Notes under the pieces: generated by a model
Seen by the model: the letters and a program-made list of their open reading frames with translations, nothing else
What the model was told of the DNA's origin: nothing
Databases searched by the model: none
Program-made: the position numbers and the translations under genes
In this document: positions 6,550 to 20,802 of the stretch, piece by piece
Position numbering within the stretch: the first letter of the stretch is position 1
How the letters are laid out: each line of letters opens with the position of its first letter
NCBI RefSeq assembly: GCF_011038845.1
Contig: NZ_JAAKDW010000016.1
Span: 1-53,690 of the forward strand
Origin: Enterococcus sp. ZJ1622
GTDB taxonomy: Bacteria; Bacillota; Bacilli; Lactobacillales; Enterococcaceae
Length of the DNA: 53,690 bases
Direction: 5' to 3'

Positions 6550-7452
6550 TTACTTCATTTGTTTCATCACATGTTGCAAACTCAGGATGAATTGCTTTGC
6601 GATCTCACTCAATGGCTGTTTGGCAGAATAAATGACGTAAAGTTCATTCATCGGACCATCAGCCAAAGGAATCAATCGCAAGTATTCCTTGATTTCTCCG
6701 ATAACGATCCCTGAACCAGAGGCGTAAGCATTGGTTTCCAAGACAATATTCATCAGCGTACCGCGATCACTTGTATAGATCACGGATTCTTGCTCTGGGA
6801 TCTCAATCAGATCTTCATAAAAATAAGGAAAATTGCTGCCGTCTTGCGTAAAACGAACCTGCGGGAAAGCGGCGAGTTCTTCTTTTTTTATTTCTTGCCG
6901 CTGTGCGAGCGGATGGCCTTGTCTGAGAAAAATATGTGTTTTGAACGTCCCTAGAGACTGGGCAACTAATTCGCCTTGTTCTAAGTATCGCTTGATGCCT
7001 GCACGGTTATGGTCGTTCATATAGAGAATCCCCAATTCACTCTGCTGCTGCTTCACTTCTTCGATGACCGTCGCAGTTGTCGTTTCCATGATGCGGAACT
7101 GTTTGACTTCTGCTTTAAACGTTTCGATCAGCTTAGCCGTCAGCGGGCCTAAAAAATCATAGTGCTGAGAAGCGATCGAAAAGCTTTCTCGTTTCTCACT
7201 TGTGAGGTAATAGCTTTCTAAGGCATCCAGCTGCACTAAAATCCGCTCGGCACGTTTCAAAAAGGCTTGTCCTTCTTCTGTTAGATAAGCGCCCCGATTC
7301 GTGCGAGTGAATATCGTGATACCCAATTCCGTCTCCAGTTCTCTGATTCCGGCTGACAGGCTTGGCTGAGAAACATATAATTTTTTTGCGGCTTCTCTGA
7401 AACTCCCATTGTTCGCTACAGCGATCACATACTTCATTTGCTGGATATTCAC
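6550..7452 (-). CDS. LysR-family transcriptional regulator
   Basis: This 300-aa protein starts with the LysR winged helix-turn-helix (MKYVIAVANNGSFREAAKKL, SQPSLSAGIRELETELG). A substrate-binding domain follows (about 90-295). The start ATG overlaps the stop of the carbonic anhydrase gene by four bases (ATGA), so the two are co-translated. LysR regulators usually sense a metabolite and control a nearby gene. Co-expression with a carbonic anhydrase suggests a link to CO2/bicarbonate or a pathway needing it, such as carbamoyl phosphate synthesis; that is inference. No separate LysR target box could be assigned. Confidence 0.85.
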   Translation of the reverse strand: MNIQQMKYVIAVANNGSFREAAKKLYVSQPSLSAGIRELETELGITIFTRTNRGAYLTEEGQAFLKRAERILVQLDALESYYLTSEKRESFSIASQHYDFLGPLTAKLIETFKAEVKQFRIMETTTATVIEEVKQQQSELGILYMNDHNRAGIKRYLEQGELVAQSLGTFKTHIFLRQGHPLAQRQEIKKEELAAFPQVRFTQDGSNFPYFYEDLIEIPEQESVIYTSDRGTLMNIVLETNAYASGSGIVIGEIKEYLRLIPLADGPMNELYVIYSAKQPLSEIAKQFILSLQHVMKQMK

Positions 7453-8153
7453 TGGCTGATCCCCTCGAAATAATCGATTTTTCTTCCATTCAATGGCTGC
7501 AACGGCCGGTTGTTCGGCTGTGCATATTGTCCCTTGAACGGAAGGAGAAACTCTTTATTCAATTTCCCGACCTGATCCATCACGAACCACTGGATCGGGC
7601 CGCTTGTCGGTGGTGTCGTCAATGAACCAACATAATGGAAGTGACTCCTTTTTTTCGGAAAGAAAATCTCAGGATTCGTCCAGTGTTCGTGCTGTTCCAG
7701 GTTCCAGCTATCGCCATTGTCACGATCATACAGCCAGCCTTCATTTTCTGCCAGCTGATACATCGCCCCGACAACGAGGTTCTCTTTCTGGGCATTCATA
7801 TGGACAAAATGGAACTCGATATCTTCTTGCCGGCCGTTGATAAGATGCTCAGACGGAAGATGGAAATGGATGTCCGTCAAATAGTATCGTTGATTCTTGA
7901 ATTCAACATAACTTAATTGGTCAAACGGAACCAAATGGATCGTATTTTTGAATTCTTTATCTGTAAATCGCTGTTTCTGATAATGAAAAGACAATGTTTC
8001 TTTTGGATCACTAGATGGACTGCTTGATACTAAATGAATCGGCGACTGTAATGGAAACTCCGCACCTTTTGCAAACCAGTCACAAAGCTCGGCCCAGTGT
8101 TCGGGTCCTCTCTCACCAGAATAGCTCCATTCGACATCCATGTTCTTTTTCAA
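7449..8153 (-). CDS. Alpha-class carbonic anhydrase without a signal peptide
   Basis: This 234-aa enzyme interconverts CO2 and bicarbonate. The family is recognised by IHFHLPSEH (two zinc His), EFHFVH (third zinc His) and the active-site loop GSLTTPPTSGPIQW. Bacterial alpha-carbonic anhydrases are usually exported and usually have Cys after TTPP; here Thr replaces Cys and the N-terminus (MKKNMDVEWSYSGERG) has no hydrophobic leader, so a cytoplasmic enzyme is predicted. The start is TTG at 8153, placed 7 bases after AGGGGG; the ATG at 8141 is too far from that site. It lies between the YfbR-like gene (29-base gap) and the LysR gene (4-base overlap). Confidence 0.88.
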   Translation of the reverse strand: MKKNMDVEWSYSGERGPEHWAELCDWFAKGAEFPLQSPIHLVSSSPSSDPKETLSFHYQKQRFTDKEFKNTIHLVPFDQLSYVEFKNQRYYLTDIHFHLPSEHLINGRQEDIEFHFVHMNAQKENLVVGAMYQLAENEGWLYDRDNGDSWNLEQHEHWTNPEIFFPKKRSHFHYVGSLTTPPTSGPIQWFVMDQVGKLNKEFLLPFKGQYAQPNNRPLQPLNGRKIDYFEGISQ

Positions 8154-8182
8154 CTATATTCCCCCTGCATCTCATGCTGAAT

Positions 8183-8824
8183 TTATTCTTCTGTTTTTTT
8201 CACAATCGTTGAGACCGTTTCGAGAAACGCCTCTTTTCCATAAAATTCCTGATTCAATAGTTCTGGAAATATTTCCTTAAAGAAGTACTGAACAGAAGGA
8301 CGATGTTCAAAACTTTTGATGGTTGTTACTGCTTCGATGAACATCTCCTTATATACTTTTTCCGGGTTATTTTTGACGATTTCGTCGAAGGATTCATAAA
8401 GAAGATCGACTTTATCAGAAATAGCTAACAGCTCCCCTTCAACCGTATCATCTTTCCCTTCAAAAAGGCGTCGGCGATAGACTTCCTGGAATTCTTCCGG
8501 GATCTCCTGATTGATAAATTCATCCGTCATTTTTTCTTCAACTGTCTGAAGCATTCCCCGCAATTCTTTGCTAGCGTATTTTACTGGCGTTTTGATATCA
8601 CCGATAAAACGTTCGGTATAATCATGATTCAATGATTTTTCATAAAGGAGCTTCCAATCGATCGGCTGTCCATTCACTTCTTCGATATCACCAAGCACTT
8701 GCGCAATGGATGCAACACGATAGGAATGTGCTGCGACTGTATGCTCCGTATACTTGAAAAAGCCGGGTGCTCTCGTGATTGTCTCCAAATTATTCAGACC
8801 TAAAATAAATTCGTTCAATCCCAT
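8183..8824 (-). CDS. YfbR-like HD-domain 5'-nucleotidase
   Basis: This 213-aa HD hydrolase begins with FILGLNNLETITRAPGF, followed by the metal-binding HD pattern: HTVAAHSYRVA, then LNHDYTERFIGD and later AISDKVDLLYESF. This order is typical of YfbR-like 5'-deoxynucleotidases that dephosphorylate dNMPs or NMPs. Substrate choice cannot be read from sequence. A ribosome-binding site GGGAGGG precedes the ATG, with a promoter at about 8861-8890. It is the first gene of the three-gene unit with the carbonic anhydrase and LysR genes. Confidence 0.8.
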   Translation of the reverse strand: MGLNEFILGLNNLETITRAPGFFKYTEHTVAAHSYRVASIAQVLGDIEEVNGQPIDWKLLYEKSLNHDYTERFIGDIKTPVKYASKELRGMLQTVEEKMTDEFINQEIPEEFQEVYRRRLFEGKDDTVEGELLAISDKVDLLYESFDEIVKNNPEKVYKEMFIEAVTTIKSFEHRPSVQYFFKEIFPELLNQEFYGKEAFLETVSTIVKKTEE

Positions 8825-8860
8825 AAAGGTTCCCTCCCAGTGAGATTTCTTTTTCCGAAT

Positions 8861-8890
8861 ATCATATCATTAAATAAATAACTTTGACAA
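8861..8890 (-). promoter_or_regulatory. Promoter of the YfbR-carbonic anhydrase-LysR unit
   Basis: On the minus strand TTGTCA (8885-8890), an 18-base spacer and TATGAT (8861-8866), with a TGn extension, precede the YfbR-like gene by about 36 bases. Confidence 0.65.
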
Positions 8891-8969
8891 TCGTTGTGCT
8901 TTGCTTGTTCGATGTTTCTGTTCTTTCTTCTAGATTGTTTTTCTAGGGAATGCACCAAATTTATTAAAC

Positions 8970-8995
8970 AAAAAAGCGGGAAATCTCTACCCGCC
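8970..8995 (-). terminator. Terminator of the pyr operon
   Basis: GCGGG and CCCGC arms (8976-8980, 8990-8994) are followed on the minus strand by TTTTTTG. It lies about 50 bases after the pyrF/pyrE stop. Confidence 0.8.
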
Positions 8996-9044
8996 TTCTT
9001 GTTGATATTTAAAAGGATCGCTAACGAACAGTTGACACGATTTT

Positions 9045-12090
<3,046 letters not shown>

Positions 12091-12140
12091 TGTTTCCTCT
12101 CCTTCCATCACTTTTACAGCTTTTTTCAGATACTATAAGG

Positions 12141-12177
12141 GAAGGAGCCGTGACCGTCTGACGGACGCTGCTCCTTC
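12141..12177 (+). terminator. Intercistronic hairpin between carB and pyrK, T-tract on the opposite strand
   Basis: GAAGGAGC and GCTCCTTC form an 8-bp stem around an inner CCGTC/GACGG hairpin. The T-run (TTCTTTTT) follows only when read on the plus strand, i.e. antisense to the operon. On the sense strand it is a hairpin without a T-tract and may act in mRNA processing or stability. Confidence 0.55.
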
Positions 12178-12199
12178 TTTTTACTTGTTACTCGAAAAA

Positions 12200-15100
12200 T
12201 CAAATCGCCTTCGTTGAGAATGCTCTGGATTCCATCACCCGTAAGATCGCATCTGCGGTATCTAAAGAAGTGAACAATGGCGTACCATGTTCTACCGCTT
12301 CTCGTCGTATGATAAAACCGTCTTTAGAGGCATTTCCGCGATCTTTGTCGATCGTATTGACGACTACTTGCGCTTTTCCTTCCCGGATCAGTTCAACGAC
12401 ATTTTTTTCTGCAGCATTTTCAGAGATTTTCGCAACTGTTGTAACGACTAAGCCATGCTCCTTGAAGTAAGTGGCGGTGTTTTTCGTTCCCAGTAAGCTA
12501 TAGCCGATTTCAGCAAAGCGTCTTGCTAAGGCCAAGGCTTCTTCTTTCGTCTCATCTGCAATCGTAAACAGAACTGCTCCATACTCAGGAAGACGCAGAC
12601 CAGATGCTTCGAATGCTTTGTATAATGCTTTATCCAGATTGTGATCCGAACCCATGACTTCACCAGTAGATTTCATTTCAGGACCTAAGTAGGTGTCGAC
12701 CTTCTGTAATTTCGTGAAAGAAAATACCGGTGCTTTGACATGGACACCTTGAGCTTCAGGATACAGGTCATTTACATAACCTAGGTCTTCCAGCTTTTCA
12801 CCCAAGATTGCTTTTGTCGCAATCTGTGCCATTGGAATTCCTGTCACTTTACTTAAGAAAGGAACCGTTCGGCTAGCGCGGGGATTGACTTCGATCACAT
12901 ACACTTCATTTTCATGGATAACGAATTGGATATTCATCATTCCTACACAGTTCAATCCTAATGCTAACCGGATCGTGTAGTCTTCGATCGTTTTCTTGAG
13001 TTGTTCGGAAAGTGCCTGTGGAGGATAGACTGCCATCGAATCTCCGGAATGGACGCCTGCACGTTCGATATGTTCCATGATCCCAGGTATCAGTACAGTC
13101 TCTCCGTCACAGATCGCATCTACTTCGCATTCACTTCCGATCAGATAACGATCGATTAATACAGGATGTTCTGGAGATGCTTTAACTGCATTTTCCATAT
13201 AATCTTCCAAATCTCGCTGGTTCTCAACGATTTCCATCGCGCGACCGCCTAAAACATAGCTTGGTCGTACAAGGACCGGATAACCGATTCTTGCAGCGAT
13301 ACTCACTGCCTCTTCCTTACTCGTAGCTGTATCACCTAATGGTTGAGGCACCTGCAGTTTTTGCAATGCCTGTTCGAATAAATCGCGGTTTTCCGCGCGA
13401 TCCAAGTCTTCGATCGAGGTTCCCAGGATTTTTACCCCGGCTTTTGCTAATGGTTCTGCCAGATTGATCGCTGTTTGTCCGCCGAATTGCACGATCACAC
13501 CGATCGGCTGCTCTAATTCGATCACATTCATGACATCTTCAAAAGTCAGCGGCTCGAAATATAATTTATCTGAGATCGAAAAATCAGTTGACACCGTTTC
13601 TGGATTGCTGTTCATGATGATTGCTTCATATCCTGCTTGTTGGATCGCTTTCACGGAGTGCACTGTCGCATAATCGAATTCCACCCCTTGTCCTATGCGG
13701 ATCGGACCCGATCCTAGTACTAAAACTGAAGGCTTCTCTGAACGACTGCTTTCATTTTCGTGTTCATAGGAACTGTAATAATAAGGCGTATTGGATTCAA
13801 ATTCTGCGGCACAGGTATCGACCATCTTGTATACTGGTTTGATTTTGTTCGCTTCCCTGATTTCACGGATCTTCTGCACGGTTGTATGCCACAAAGAGGC
13901 GATTTTTTGATCTGTAAAGCCGTTTTGTTTGGCTTCTTTCAACAGACCAGAATCTTGTGGGGCTTGTTTTAATGCCTGTTCTAATTCAACGATATGCAAA
14001 ATCTTATCTAGGAAAAACAAATCGATCTTCGTCAATTCAGCTAATTCTTCGATCGAATAACCTCTACGGATCGCTTCTGCTAGATAAAAGAGCCGGTCAT
14101 CTTGCGCTCGGACTGTTTTTTCAATCAATTCTTCGTCGCTGGCTTTTTCTAATTCCGGTAACTCGATATGGAACGTACCGATTTCTAAGGAACGAACAGC
14201 TTTCAGCAACGATTCCTCGATCGTCCGCCCGATAGCCATGACTTCTCCAGTCGCCTTCATTTGCGTTCCTAACAAGCGTTCCCCGTGTTCGAATTTATCG
14301 AATGGCCAACGCGGTATTTTAGCTACCACATAGTCCAAGGCAGGTTCGAACTCCGCAAAAGTCGTACCAGTTACCGGGTTTTTCATTTCATCAAGCGTCA
14401 AGCCCAACGCGATTTTTGCCGCTAGCTTCGCGATCGGATAGCCAGTTGCTTTGCTTGCTAATGCGGAAGAGCGGGAAACACGAGGATTTACTTCAATGAC
14501 GTAATAGTTGAAACTGTGAGGATCTAATGCCAGCTGAACATTGCAGCCGCCTTCGATTTTCAAGGCGCGGATGATCGAAAGCGACGCATCTCGCAGCATT
14601 TGATATTCGTGATCTGATAATGTCTGGCTTGGTGCGAAAACGATCGAATCACCGGTATGGATACCCACTGGATCGAAATTCTCCATATTACACACAACGA
14701 TTGCATTGTCTGCAGAATCTCTCATCACTTCGTATTCGATTTCTTTAAAACCTGCAATGCTTCGCTCGATCAAACATTGAGTAGCTGGTGACAAGCTCAA
14801 GCCGTTTTCTGCAACTACTCGCAGCTCTTCTTCGTTTTCACACATTCCTCCGCCGGTTCCGCCAAGTGTGAATGCGGGACGTACGATGACTGGATAGCCG
14901 ATAGTATTAGCAAAGGCTACCGCTTCTTCTACTGTGTTGACGATTTCTGATTCAGGGATAGGCTGGTTCAGCTCTTCCATCAGTTTTTTAAATAGATCCC
15001 GATCTTCTGCCTGATCAATCGCTGATAGCTTGGTCCCCAGAAGTTCGATATCCAGTTCCTCTAAGATCCCTGATTCAGCGAGTTCCATTGCCATGTTCAA

Positions 15101-15385
15101 TCCAGTTTGTCCTCCCAAAGTAGGAAGCAAGGCATCTGGGCGCTCTTTTCGTAAGATCCGGGAAACAAATTCCAGCGTGATTGGTTCGATGTAGACTTGA
15201 TCTGCAATTTCTTTATCTGTCATGATCGTTGCAGGATTGGAGTTTACCAGTACGACTTCGTACCCTTCTTCTTTCAAGGCAAGACAAGCTTGTGTCCCAG
15301 CATAATCGAACTCTGCTGCTTGTCCGATAATGATCGGACCAGATCCAATCACCATGATTTTTTTGATATCTGTACGTTTTGGCAT
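12200..15385 (-). CDS. carB: Carbamoyl phosphate synthase, large subunit
   Basis: This 1061-aa protein uses ammonia from CarA, bicarbonate and two ATP to form carbamoyl phosphate. The internal duplication is visible. [22 protein letters not shown] near residue 10 is mirrored by [21 protein letters not shown] near 555. Each half carries ATP-grasp signatures ([63 protein letters not shown]). A C-terminal MGS-like allosteric domain is expected from about 930. The start at 15385 (MPKRTDIKK) follows AAAGGAG by 7 bases. One base separates it from the carA stop. Confidence 0.97.
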   Translation of the reverse strand: MPKRTDIKKIMVIGSGPIIIGQAAEFDYAGTQACLALKEEGYEVVLVNSNPATIMTDKEIADQVYIEPITLEFVSRILRKERPDALLPTLGGQTGLNMAMELAESGILEELDIELLGTKLSAIDQAEDRDLFKKLMEELNQPIPESEIVNTVEEAVAFANTIGYPVIVRPAFTLGGTGGGMCENEEELRVVAENGLSLSPATQCLIERSIAGFKEIEYEVMRDSADNAIVVCNMENFDPVGIHTGDSIVFAPSQTLSDHEYQMLRDASLSIIRALKIEGGCNVQLALDPHSFNYYVIEVNPRVSRSSALASKATGYPIAKLAAKIALGLTLDEMKNPVTGTTFAEFEPALDYVVAKIPRWPFDKFEHGERLLGTQMKATGEVMAIGRTIEESLLKAVRSLEIGTFHIELPELEKASDEELIEKTVRAQDDRLFYLAEAIRRGYSIEELAELTKIDLFFLDKILHIVELEQALKQAPQDSGLLKEAKQNGFTDQKIASLWHTTVQKIREIREANKIKPVYKMVDTCAAEFESNTPYYYSSYEHENESSRSEKPSVLVLGSGPIRIGQGVEFDYATVHSVKAIQQAGYEAIIMNSNPETVSTDFSISDKLYFEPLTFEDVMNVIELEQPIGVIVQFGGQTAINLAEPLAKAGVKILGTSIEDLDRAENRDLFEQALQKLQVPQPLGDTATSKEEAVSIAARIGYPVLVRPSYVLGGRAMEIVENQRDLEDYMENAVKASPEHPVLIDRYLIGSECEVDAICDGETVLIPGIMEHIERAGVHSGDSMAVYPPQALSEQLKKTIEDYTIRLALGLNCVGMMNIQFVIHENEVYVIEVNPRASRTVPFLSKVTGIPMAQIATKAILGEKLEDLGYVNDLYPEAQGVHVKAPVFSFTKLQKVDTYLGPEMKSTGEVMGSDHNLDKALYKAFEASGLRLPEYGAVLFTIADETKEEALALARRFAEIGYSLLGTKNTATYFKEHGLVVTTVAKISENAAEKNVVELIREGKAQVVVNTIDKDRGNASKDGFIIRREAVEHGTPLFTSLDTADAILRVMESRAFSTKAI

Positions 15386-15386
15386 G

Positions 15387-16463
15387 TTACTGCTCCTTTC
15401 CTGCATCCATCATTTCCATAAATTCATCAAACAAGTGCAAGGCATCGTGCGGTCCTGGCGCAGCGTCCGGATGGAACTGAACGCTGAAAGCTGGGTAATT
15501 CCGGTGCCGGATACCTTCCACTGTTCCGTCATTGACTTCCACATGGGTGACCATCAGTTTCTCTGGATCGATCGTCTGCTCATCGACAGCGTATCCGTGA
15601 TTCTGAGATGTGAAATCGATCCTTCCAGTAGCGATTTCTCGCACAGGATGGTTCAATCCGCGATGGCCGAATTTCATTTTGTACGTATCTGCGTCATTTG
15701 CCAGAGCAAACAGCTGATGACCGAGACAAATACCGAAGATCGGCACTTTCCCTTGGATCTTTCGGATCATTTCGATCGCTTCTGGAACATCTTTTGGATC
15801 GCCTGGTCCATTTGTCAGCATCACCCCATCTGGCGATAATGACAAGATCGTTTCTGCATCAGTATTATAAGGAAGTACCGTCAAACTGCAATTTCGTTTG
15901 CTCAATTCGCGTAAGATGCTGTGTTTCAGACCGAAGTCAACAACAGCGACCTTTCTTCCTGTTCCAGGACTCGGATAAGGTTTGTTGGTAGAAACTTGCT
16001 GTACTTGGTTTGTCGGCAGCACCGTCGCTTTCAATTGGTCGAATGCGTGCTCAAACGAATCACCAGCGTCGATGATGCTTGCTTTCATCGTACCGGCTTT
16101 ACGAATCTTCCGAGTCAGTGCACGTGTATCGATTCCTGAGATTCCCGGTATCCCTTTTTGTTTCAAAAATGTATCAAGAGTCATCTGGTTCCGCCAATTC
16201 GAAGCCACTCTTGCGTGTTCTTTCACAACCACGCCTTTACAGGTCGGCGAGATCGATTCATAATCATCTCTGTTCACGCCGTAATTGCCGACCATCGGAT
16301 AAGTAAAAGTGATGATCTGTCCATTAAAGCTTTGATCGGTGATCGTTTCTTGATATCCTGTCATACTTGTCGTAAAAACGATTTCACCAAAGACATTCGC
16401 GTCTGCGCCAAATGCTGTTCCTTCAAAGACTGTTCCGTCTTCTAAAATCAATAAGCGTTCCAT
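15387..16463 (-). CDS. carA: Carbamoyl phosphate synthase, small (glutaminase) subunit
   Basis: This 358-aa class-I glutamine amidotransferase supplies ammonia to CarB. The N-terminal domain includes [17 protein letters not shown] and [16 protein letters not shown]. The triad is visible: nucleophile Cys in [14 protein letters not shown], and His and Glu in the Cys-His-Glu arrangement near [12 protein letters not shown]. The Asp in the usual PEAxPGP is also recognisable as PDAAPGP. The start at 16463 follows GGGG with good spacing; the outer ATG at 16505 would overlap the end of pyrC. It sits between pyrC and carB in the pyr operon. Confidence 0.96.
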   Translation of the reverse strand: MERLLILEDGTVFEGTAFGADANVFGEIVFTTSMTGYQETITDQSFNGQIITFTYPMVGNYGVNRDDYESISPTCKGVVVKEHARVASNWRNQMTLDTFLKQKGIPGISGIDTRALTRKIRKAGTMKASIIDAGDSFEHAFDQLKATVLPTNQVQQVSTNKPYPSPGTGRKVAVVDFGLKHSILRELSKRNCSLTVLPYNTDAETILSLSPDGVMLTNGPGDPKDVPEAIEMIRKIQGKVPIFGICLGHQLFALANDADTYKMKFGHRGLNHPVREIATGRIDFTSQNHGYAVDEQTIDPEKLMVTHVEVNDGTVEGIRHRNYPAFSVQFHPDAAPGPHDALHLFDEFMEMMDAGKEQ

Positions 16464-16467
16464 CCTG

Positions 16468-17748
16468 TTATTCCCCTTTCTGCCAAGCAAGTGTTCCGTC
16501 GACAAAAGTCATCAAGGTTTCCCCTTTGACTTTCCATCCGACAAATGGTGTGTTCTCACCTTTTGACAAAAAGTCTTTTTTATCGATCGTACTGGTGTGT
16601 TCGATGTCAAAAACTGCAAGATCTGCCGGTGCACCAATCGTTAGCGTCCCTGCATTAAGCTCAAAGATCTCAGCCGGTTTGACTGCCATCCAATCGATCA
16701 CTTGTTCCAGAGTAAATCTACCTGTCTCTACGAAATGGGTGTAGATCAACTGGAAAGCCGTTTCGCTTCCTACGATCCCGAATGGTGACTCTAAAAAGCT
16801 TTTGCTCTTTTCTTCTAGTCCGTGAGGTGCATGGTCTGTTGCGATACAGTCGATCGTCCCATCAAGTAGCCCTTCGATCAACGCTTCACGATCTTCTTTT
16901 TCTCTCAATGGCGGATTCATTTTCCAAAAACCGAAATCTTCTGGGATGTCTTCATCAATAAGGATCAGATGATGTGGAGAAACTTCTGCTGTTACGTGGA
17001 TTCCTGCTTTTTTTGCGTCTCTGATCACGCGGACACTCTCTTTTGTCGATACGTGGCAGACATGATAATGTACACCAGTTGCTTCTGCTAAAAGCAGATC
17101 GCGGGCGATTTGCGAAGATTCGGTGATACTGAGGATTCCCGGCAAACCAAGTTCATCCGCTCTTTTTCCGGCGTGCATGACTCCTCCGAACAATAGGGAT
17201 TCATCTTCCGTGTGCGCTACGAGCGCTTTGTTGTTTTTAGCCGCTTCTTTCATAGCCAGATACATCGTACCGGCTGTCTGGACACCAACACCGTCATTAG
17301 TGAAGGCAAACGCACCTTCTTTGATCAGTGCTTCTTGATCCACTAAAACTTCACTTCTCAGATTTTCAGTGATTGGCGCATATTGGAGAACTTTGATTGC
17401 TGCATCTTTTTGGATGATTTCATATACTTGTTTCAGTTTTTCTGCCGTGTCAGGCACGGGATTCAAGTTAGGCATTGCACATACAGTCGTAAAGCCACCG
17501 CGTGCTGCTGCTTTTGTTCCAGCCTCGATCGTCTCCTTATATGTAAATCCAGGCTCTCTCAAGTGTACGTGGACATCTACTAGTCCAGGTGTGATCAGCT
17601 GACCCTTCGCATCAAACACTTCATCAAATTCGGTCTCGATAAATCCAGTGCCGATTGCTTTGATCTTTCCTTCTTCGATCCAAATTTCTGCGGGTGCCGT
17701 TTCATTTTTTCTGATACTGATTTGACCGTTTTTAATGAGTGTTTTCAT
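16468..17748 (-). CDS. pyrC: Dihydroorotase
   Basis: This 426-aa zinc amidohydrolase cyclises carbamoyl aspartate. The metal motif [16 protein letters not shown], the second His cluster (CHVSTKESV) and [16 protein letters not shown] mark class I dihydroorotase. The length matches the Gram-positive enzyme. It follows pyrB by 18 bases. The carA start is four bases beyond its stop. Confidence 0.96.
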   Translation of the reverse strand: MKTLIKNGQISIRKNETAPAEIWIEEGKIKAIGTGFIETEFDEVFDAKGQLITPGLVDVHVHLREPGFTYKETIEAGTKAAARGGFTTVCAMPNLNPVPDTAEKLKQVYEIIQKDAAIKVLQYAPITENLRSEVLVDQEALIKEGAFAFTNDGVGVQTAGTMYLAMKEAAKNNKALVAHTEDESLLFGGVMHAGKRADELGLPGILSITESSQIARDLLLAEATGVHYHVCHVSTKESVRVIRDAKKAGIHVTAEVSPHHLILIDEDIPEDFGFWKMNPPLREKEDREALIEGLLDGTIDCIATDHAPHGLEEKSKSFLESPFGIVGSETAFQLIYTHFVETGRFTLEQVIDWMAVKPAEIFELNAGTLTIGAPADLAVFDIEHTSTIDKKDFLSKGENTPFVGWKVKGETLMTFVDGTLAWQKGE

Positions 17749-17766
17749 GTTTTCTTCCTCCTGTAC

Positions 17767-18693
17767 TTACGCTTTTCCATTTAATACGGCTTCTAAAATA
17801 GCCATTCTGACGAATACCCCATTGCTCATCTGCTGAACGATCCGTGACTGCAGTCCTTCTACCAGCGAATCTGCCAATTCCACGTCTCTGTTGACAGGTG
17901 CCGGATGCATGATGATAGCATGTTTTTGCAGTTTTTTCGCACGTTCGACTGTCAAGCCGTATTCTTGGTGATAGCGCTCTTTTGAAAAACTTTCTTTACC
18001 ATCGTGACGTTCATGCTGGACGCGAAGCATCATCATCACGTCTACTTGGTCTAACAATTCATCCAGTGGAACATAGTGCCCGTAAACTTCAAATTCATCA
18101 TCATACCATTCACGCGGACCGGAGAAGAATACTTGAGCGCCTAGTCGCTTCAGCATCTGCATGTTGGATTTAGCTACACGCGAGTGAGTGATATCTCCAA
18201 CGATGGCAACCTTCAATCCGTCAAAATGTCCGAATTCTTCATAAATAGTCATCAAATCAAGCAAACATTGTGTAGGATGCTGTCCGCTCCCGTCTCCGCC
18301 ATTGATGATGGAGCATTGGATCGTTTTGCTTTGGATCAGTTCATCATAGTAGTTTTCATCTCCGTGTCGGATGACCGCCACATCCACGCCCAAAGCTGAC
18401 ATGGTCAAAACTGTATCATATAAAGTTTCTCCCTTTTGGACCGAGCTGGTACTTGCCTCAAATTCGATGACTTCCAATCCCAGTTTCTTTTCCGCAACAT
18501 CGAAGCTTTTGTGTGTTCTCGTACTGTTTTCAAAAAACAGGTTTGTAGCAAAATACTGACGCTTTTGCGGTGTCCAGTTTGCGCCTTGCTTGAACTCTTG
18601 TCCTCTGCGGATCAACCCCATTACTTCTTGGTCTGTCAATGCTTCTACCGTCAATAAATGTTTTAAACTGATACGTTCTGATTTGATGATCAT
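17767..18693 (-). CDS. pyrB: Aspartate carbamoyltransferase catalytic chain
   Basis: This 308-aa enzyme condenses carbamoyl phosphate with aspartate, the committed step. The carbamoyl-phosphate motif [12 protein letters not shown] and the [11 protein letters not shown] loop are intact, as are [14 protein letters not shown] and [11 protein letters not shown]. No pyrI regulatory chain is present, as usual in Bacillus-type operons. A ribosome-binding site AAGGAGG precedes the ATG. Confidence 0.96.
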   Translation of the reverse strand: MIIKSERISLKHLLTVEALTDQEVMGLIRRGQEFKQGANWTPQKRQYFATNLFFENSTRTHKSFDVAEKKLGLEVIEFEASTSSVQKGETLYDTVLTMSALGVDVAVIRHGDENYYDELIQSKTIQCSIINGGDGSGQHPTQCLLDLMTIYEEFGHFDGLKVAIVGDITHSRVAKSNMQMLKRLGAQVFFSGPREWYDDEFEVYGHYVPLDELLDQVDVMMMLRVQHERHDGKESFSKERYHQEYGLTVERAKKLQKHAIIMHPAPVNRDVELADSLVEGLQSRIVQQMSNGVFVRMAILEAVLNGKA

Positions 18694-18705
18694 GATGATT
18701 CCTCC

Positions 18706-19989
18706 TTAGTTTTCTTCGCTACGTGAAGTTTCTGGTAAGATGAGATTTAAGATGATACCAAGTACAGTTGCTAATGCCATTGCAGATAATGTGAATGTCC
18801 CTACTTCGAATACAAGTCCGCCGATACCGACAACAAGGATTACTGATGCGATCAGCAGGTTTTTCTTTTTGTCAAAATCGATCTTGTTCTCGATGAGGAT
18901 CTTCATCCCGCTTGCTGCAATCACTCCGAACAAGATGAAGCTGATCCCTGAGATGACCGGACCTGGGATACTTAGAATCAGTGCGCTCAATTTCCCTACA
19001 AATCCTAAGATGACTGCGAAAACTGCTGCACCACCTATCACGAATACGCTGTGTACACGAGTGATCGCCAAGACGCCGATATTTTCACCGTAGCTTGTTA
19101 CAGGAGGACCTCCTACGAATGCAGCAACGATCTGAGCGAGTCCGTCCCCAGCCAGCGTCTTATGCAAGCCTGGTTCTTCAAAGAAATTTCTTTTTGTCAG
19201 CTTGTTCAGTACCATCAAATGTCCGATATGTTCTGTCATCGTAACAAACGCGATAGGAGCCATCGTTGTGATTGCACCAAGGTATAATTTCGGTTCGTAT
19301 TGTACGAAAGGTATTTCGAAGTTTGGCAATGCGAACCATGCTGCGTCAACGATCGGCTTTGTATCGACGATCCCAAATAGCAGAGCGACAAGGTAGCCGC
19401 AGATGATTCCTAATAAGATCGGAATCAGACCAAGAAAGCCTTTCAGCCACATATTGAAGAAAATCGTCAGCCCTAAAGTGATCAATGCAACGGCGATATA
19501 TTTGAAATCATATTCCCCTTGGTTATACATTGCATTTGTCGCAGCATTTGCAGCAAGTCCTAGCCCGATAACCATGATGACTGGACCAACAACGATTGGC
19601 GGTAAAATTTTGTCTAACCATGCTGCACCGATTTTCTTGATGATCAAAGCCACGATCAGATAAACCAAACCAGTAGTCACTGCGCCTTGTGCAATCGCAG
19701 GGTAGCCGTCTGTTTTCATCAGCATCTGCATTGCCGCGATAAAGGCGAAGCTGCTTCCTAGATAAGCAGGGATTTTTCCTTTTGTAGTGAATAAGTAAAC
19801 GAGTGTACCTAAACCTGAGCTGACCAAGGCGATCCCCGGGTCGATCCCTACTAATATCGGTACAAGGACGGTAGCGCCGAACATCGTGAACAGATGCTGC
19901 AGGCTTAGTCCTACCCAATGTCCTGGTGTCGGACGGTCGTGAATATCCAACACTACACTATCGTTATGGAATTTTTTCTTTTCTGACAT
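18706..19989 (-). CDS. pyrP: Uracil permease (NCS2 family)
   Basis: This 427-aa integral membrane protein imports uracil with protons. It has about 12-14 hydrophobic segments, the conserved start GLSLQHLFTMFGATVLVPILVG, and the NCS2 signatures MTEHIGHLMVLNKLT (substrate Glu) and GGPPVTSYGENIGVLAITRV. It is the second gene in the operon, 13 bases after pyrR, so uracil uptake is under the same PyrR attenuation as synthesis. Confidence 0.94.
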   Translation of the reverse strand: MSEKKKFHNDSVVLDIHDRPTPGHWVGLSLQHLFTMFGATVLVPILVGIDPGIALVSSGLGTLVYLFTTKGKIPAYLGSSFAFIAAMQMLMKTDGYPAIAQGAVTTGLVYLIVALIIKKIGAAWLDKILPPIVVGPVIMVIGLGLAANAATNAMYNQGEYDFKYIAVALITLGLTIFFNMWLKGFLGLIPILLGIICGYLVALLFGIVDTKPIVDAAWFALPNFEIPFVQYEPKLYLGAITTMAPIAFVTMTEHIGHLMVLNKLTKRNFFEEPGLHKTLAGDGLAQIVAAFVGGPPVTSYGENIGVLAITRVHSVFVIGGAAVFAVILGFVGKLSALILSIPGPVISGISFILFGVIAASGMKILIENKIDFDKKKNLLIASVILVVGIGGLVFEVGTFTLSAMALATVLGIILNLILPETSRSEEN

Positions 19990-20002
19990 ACTGCTCTCTC
20001 CT

Positions 20003-20773
<771 letters not shown>

Positions 20774-20802
20774 ACTATACATTTATCTAAATTAAAATGC
20801 AA
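20774..20802 (-). promoter_or_regulatory. Promoter of the pyr operon
   Basis: TTGCAT (20797-20802), a 17-base spacer and TATAGT (20774-20779) on the minus strand. The -35 element overlaps the last codons of the upstream rluD-like gene. Confidence 0.7.

Noticed and set aside
12141-12177. A second PyrR-binding attenuator between carB and pyrK
   Set aside because: The hairpin lacks the ARUCCNGNGAGGYU loop and has no T-run on the sense strand.
16412-16744. Plus-strand ORFs over the pyr operon (for example 110 aa here)
   Set aside because: They are shadows of carA and pyrC; no ribosome-binding site, composition unlike a protein gene.
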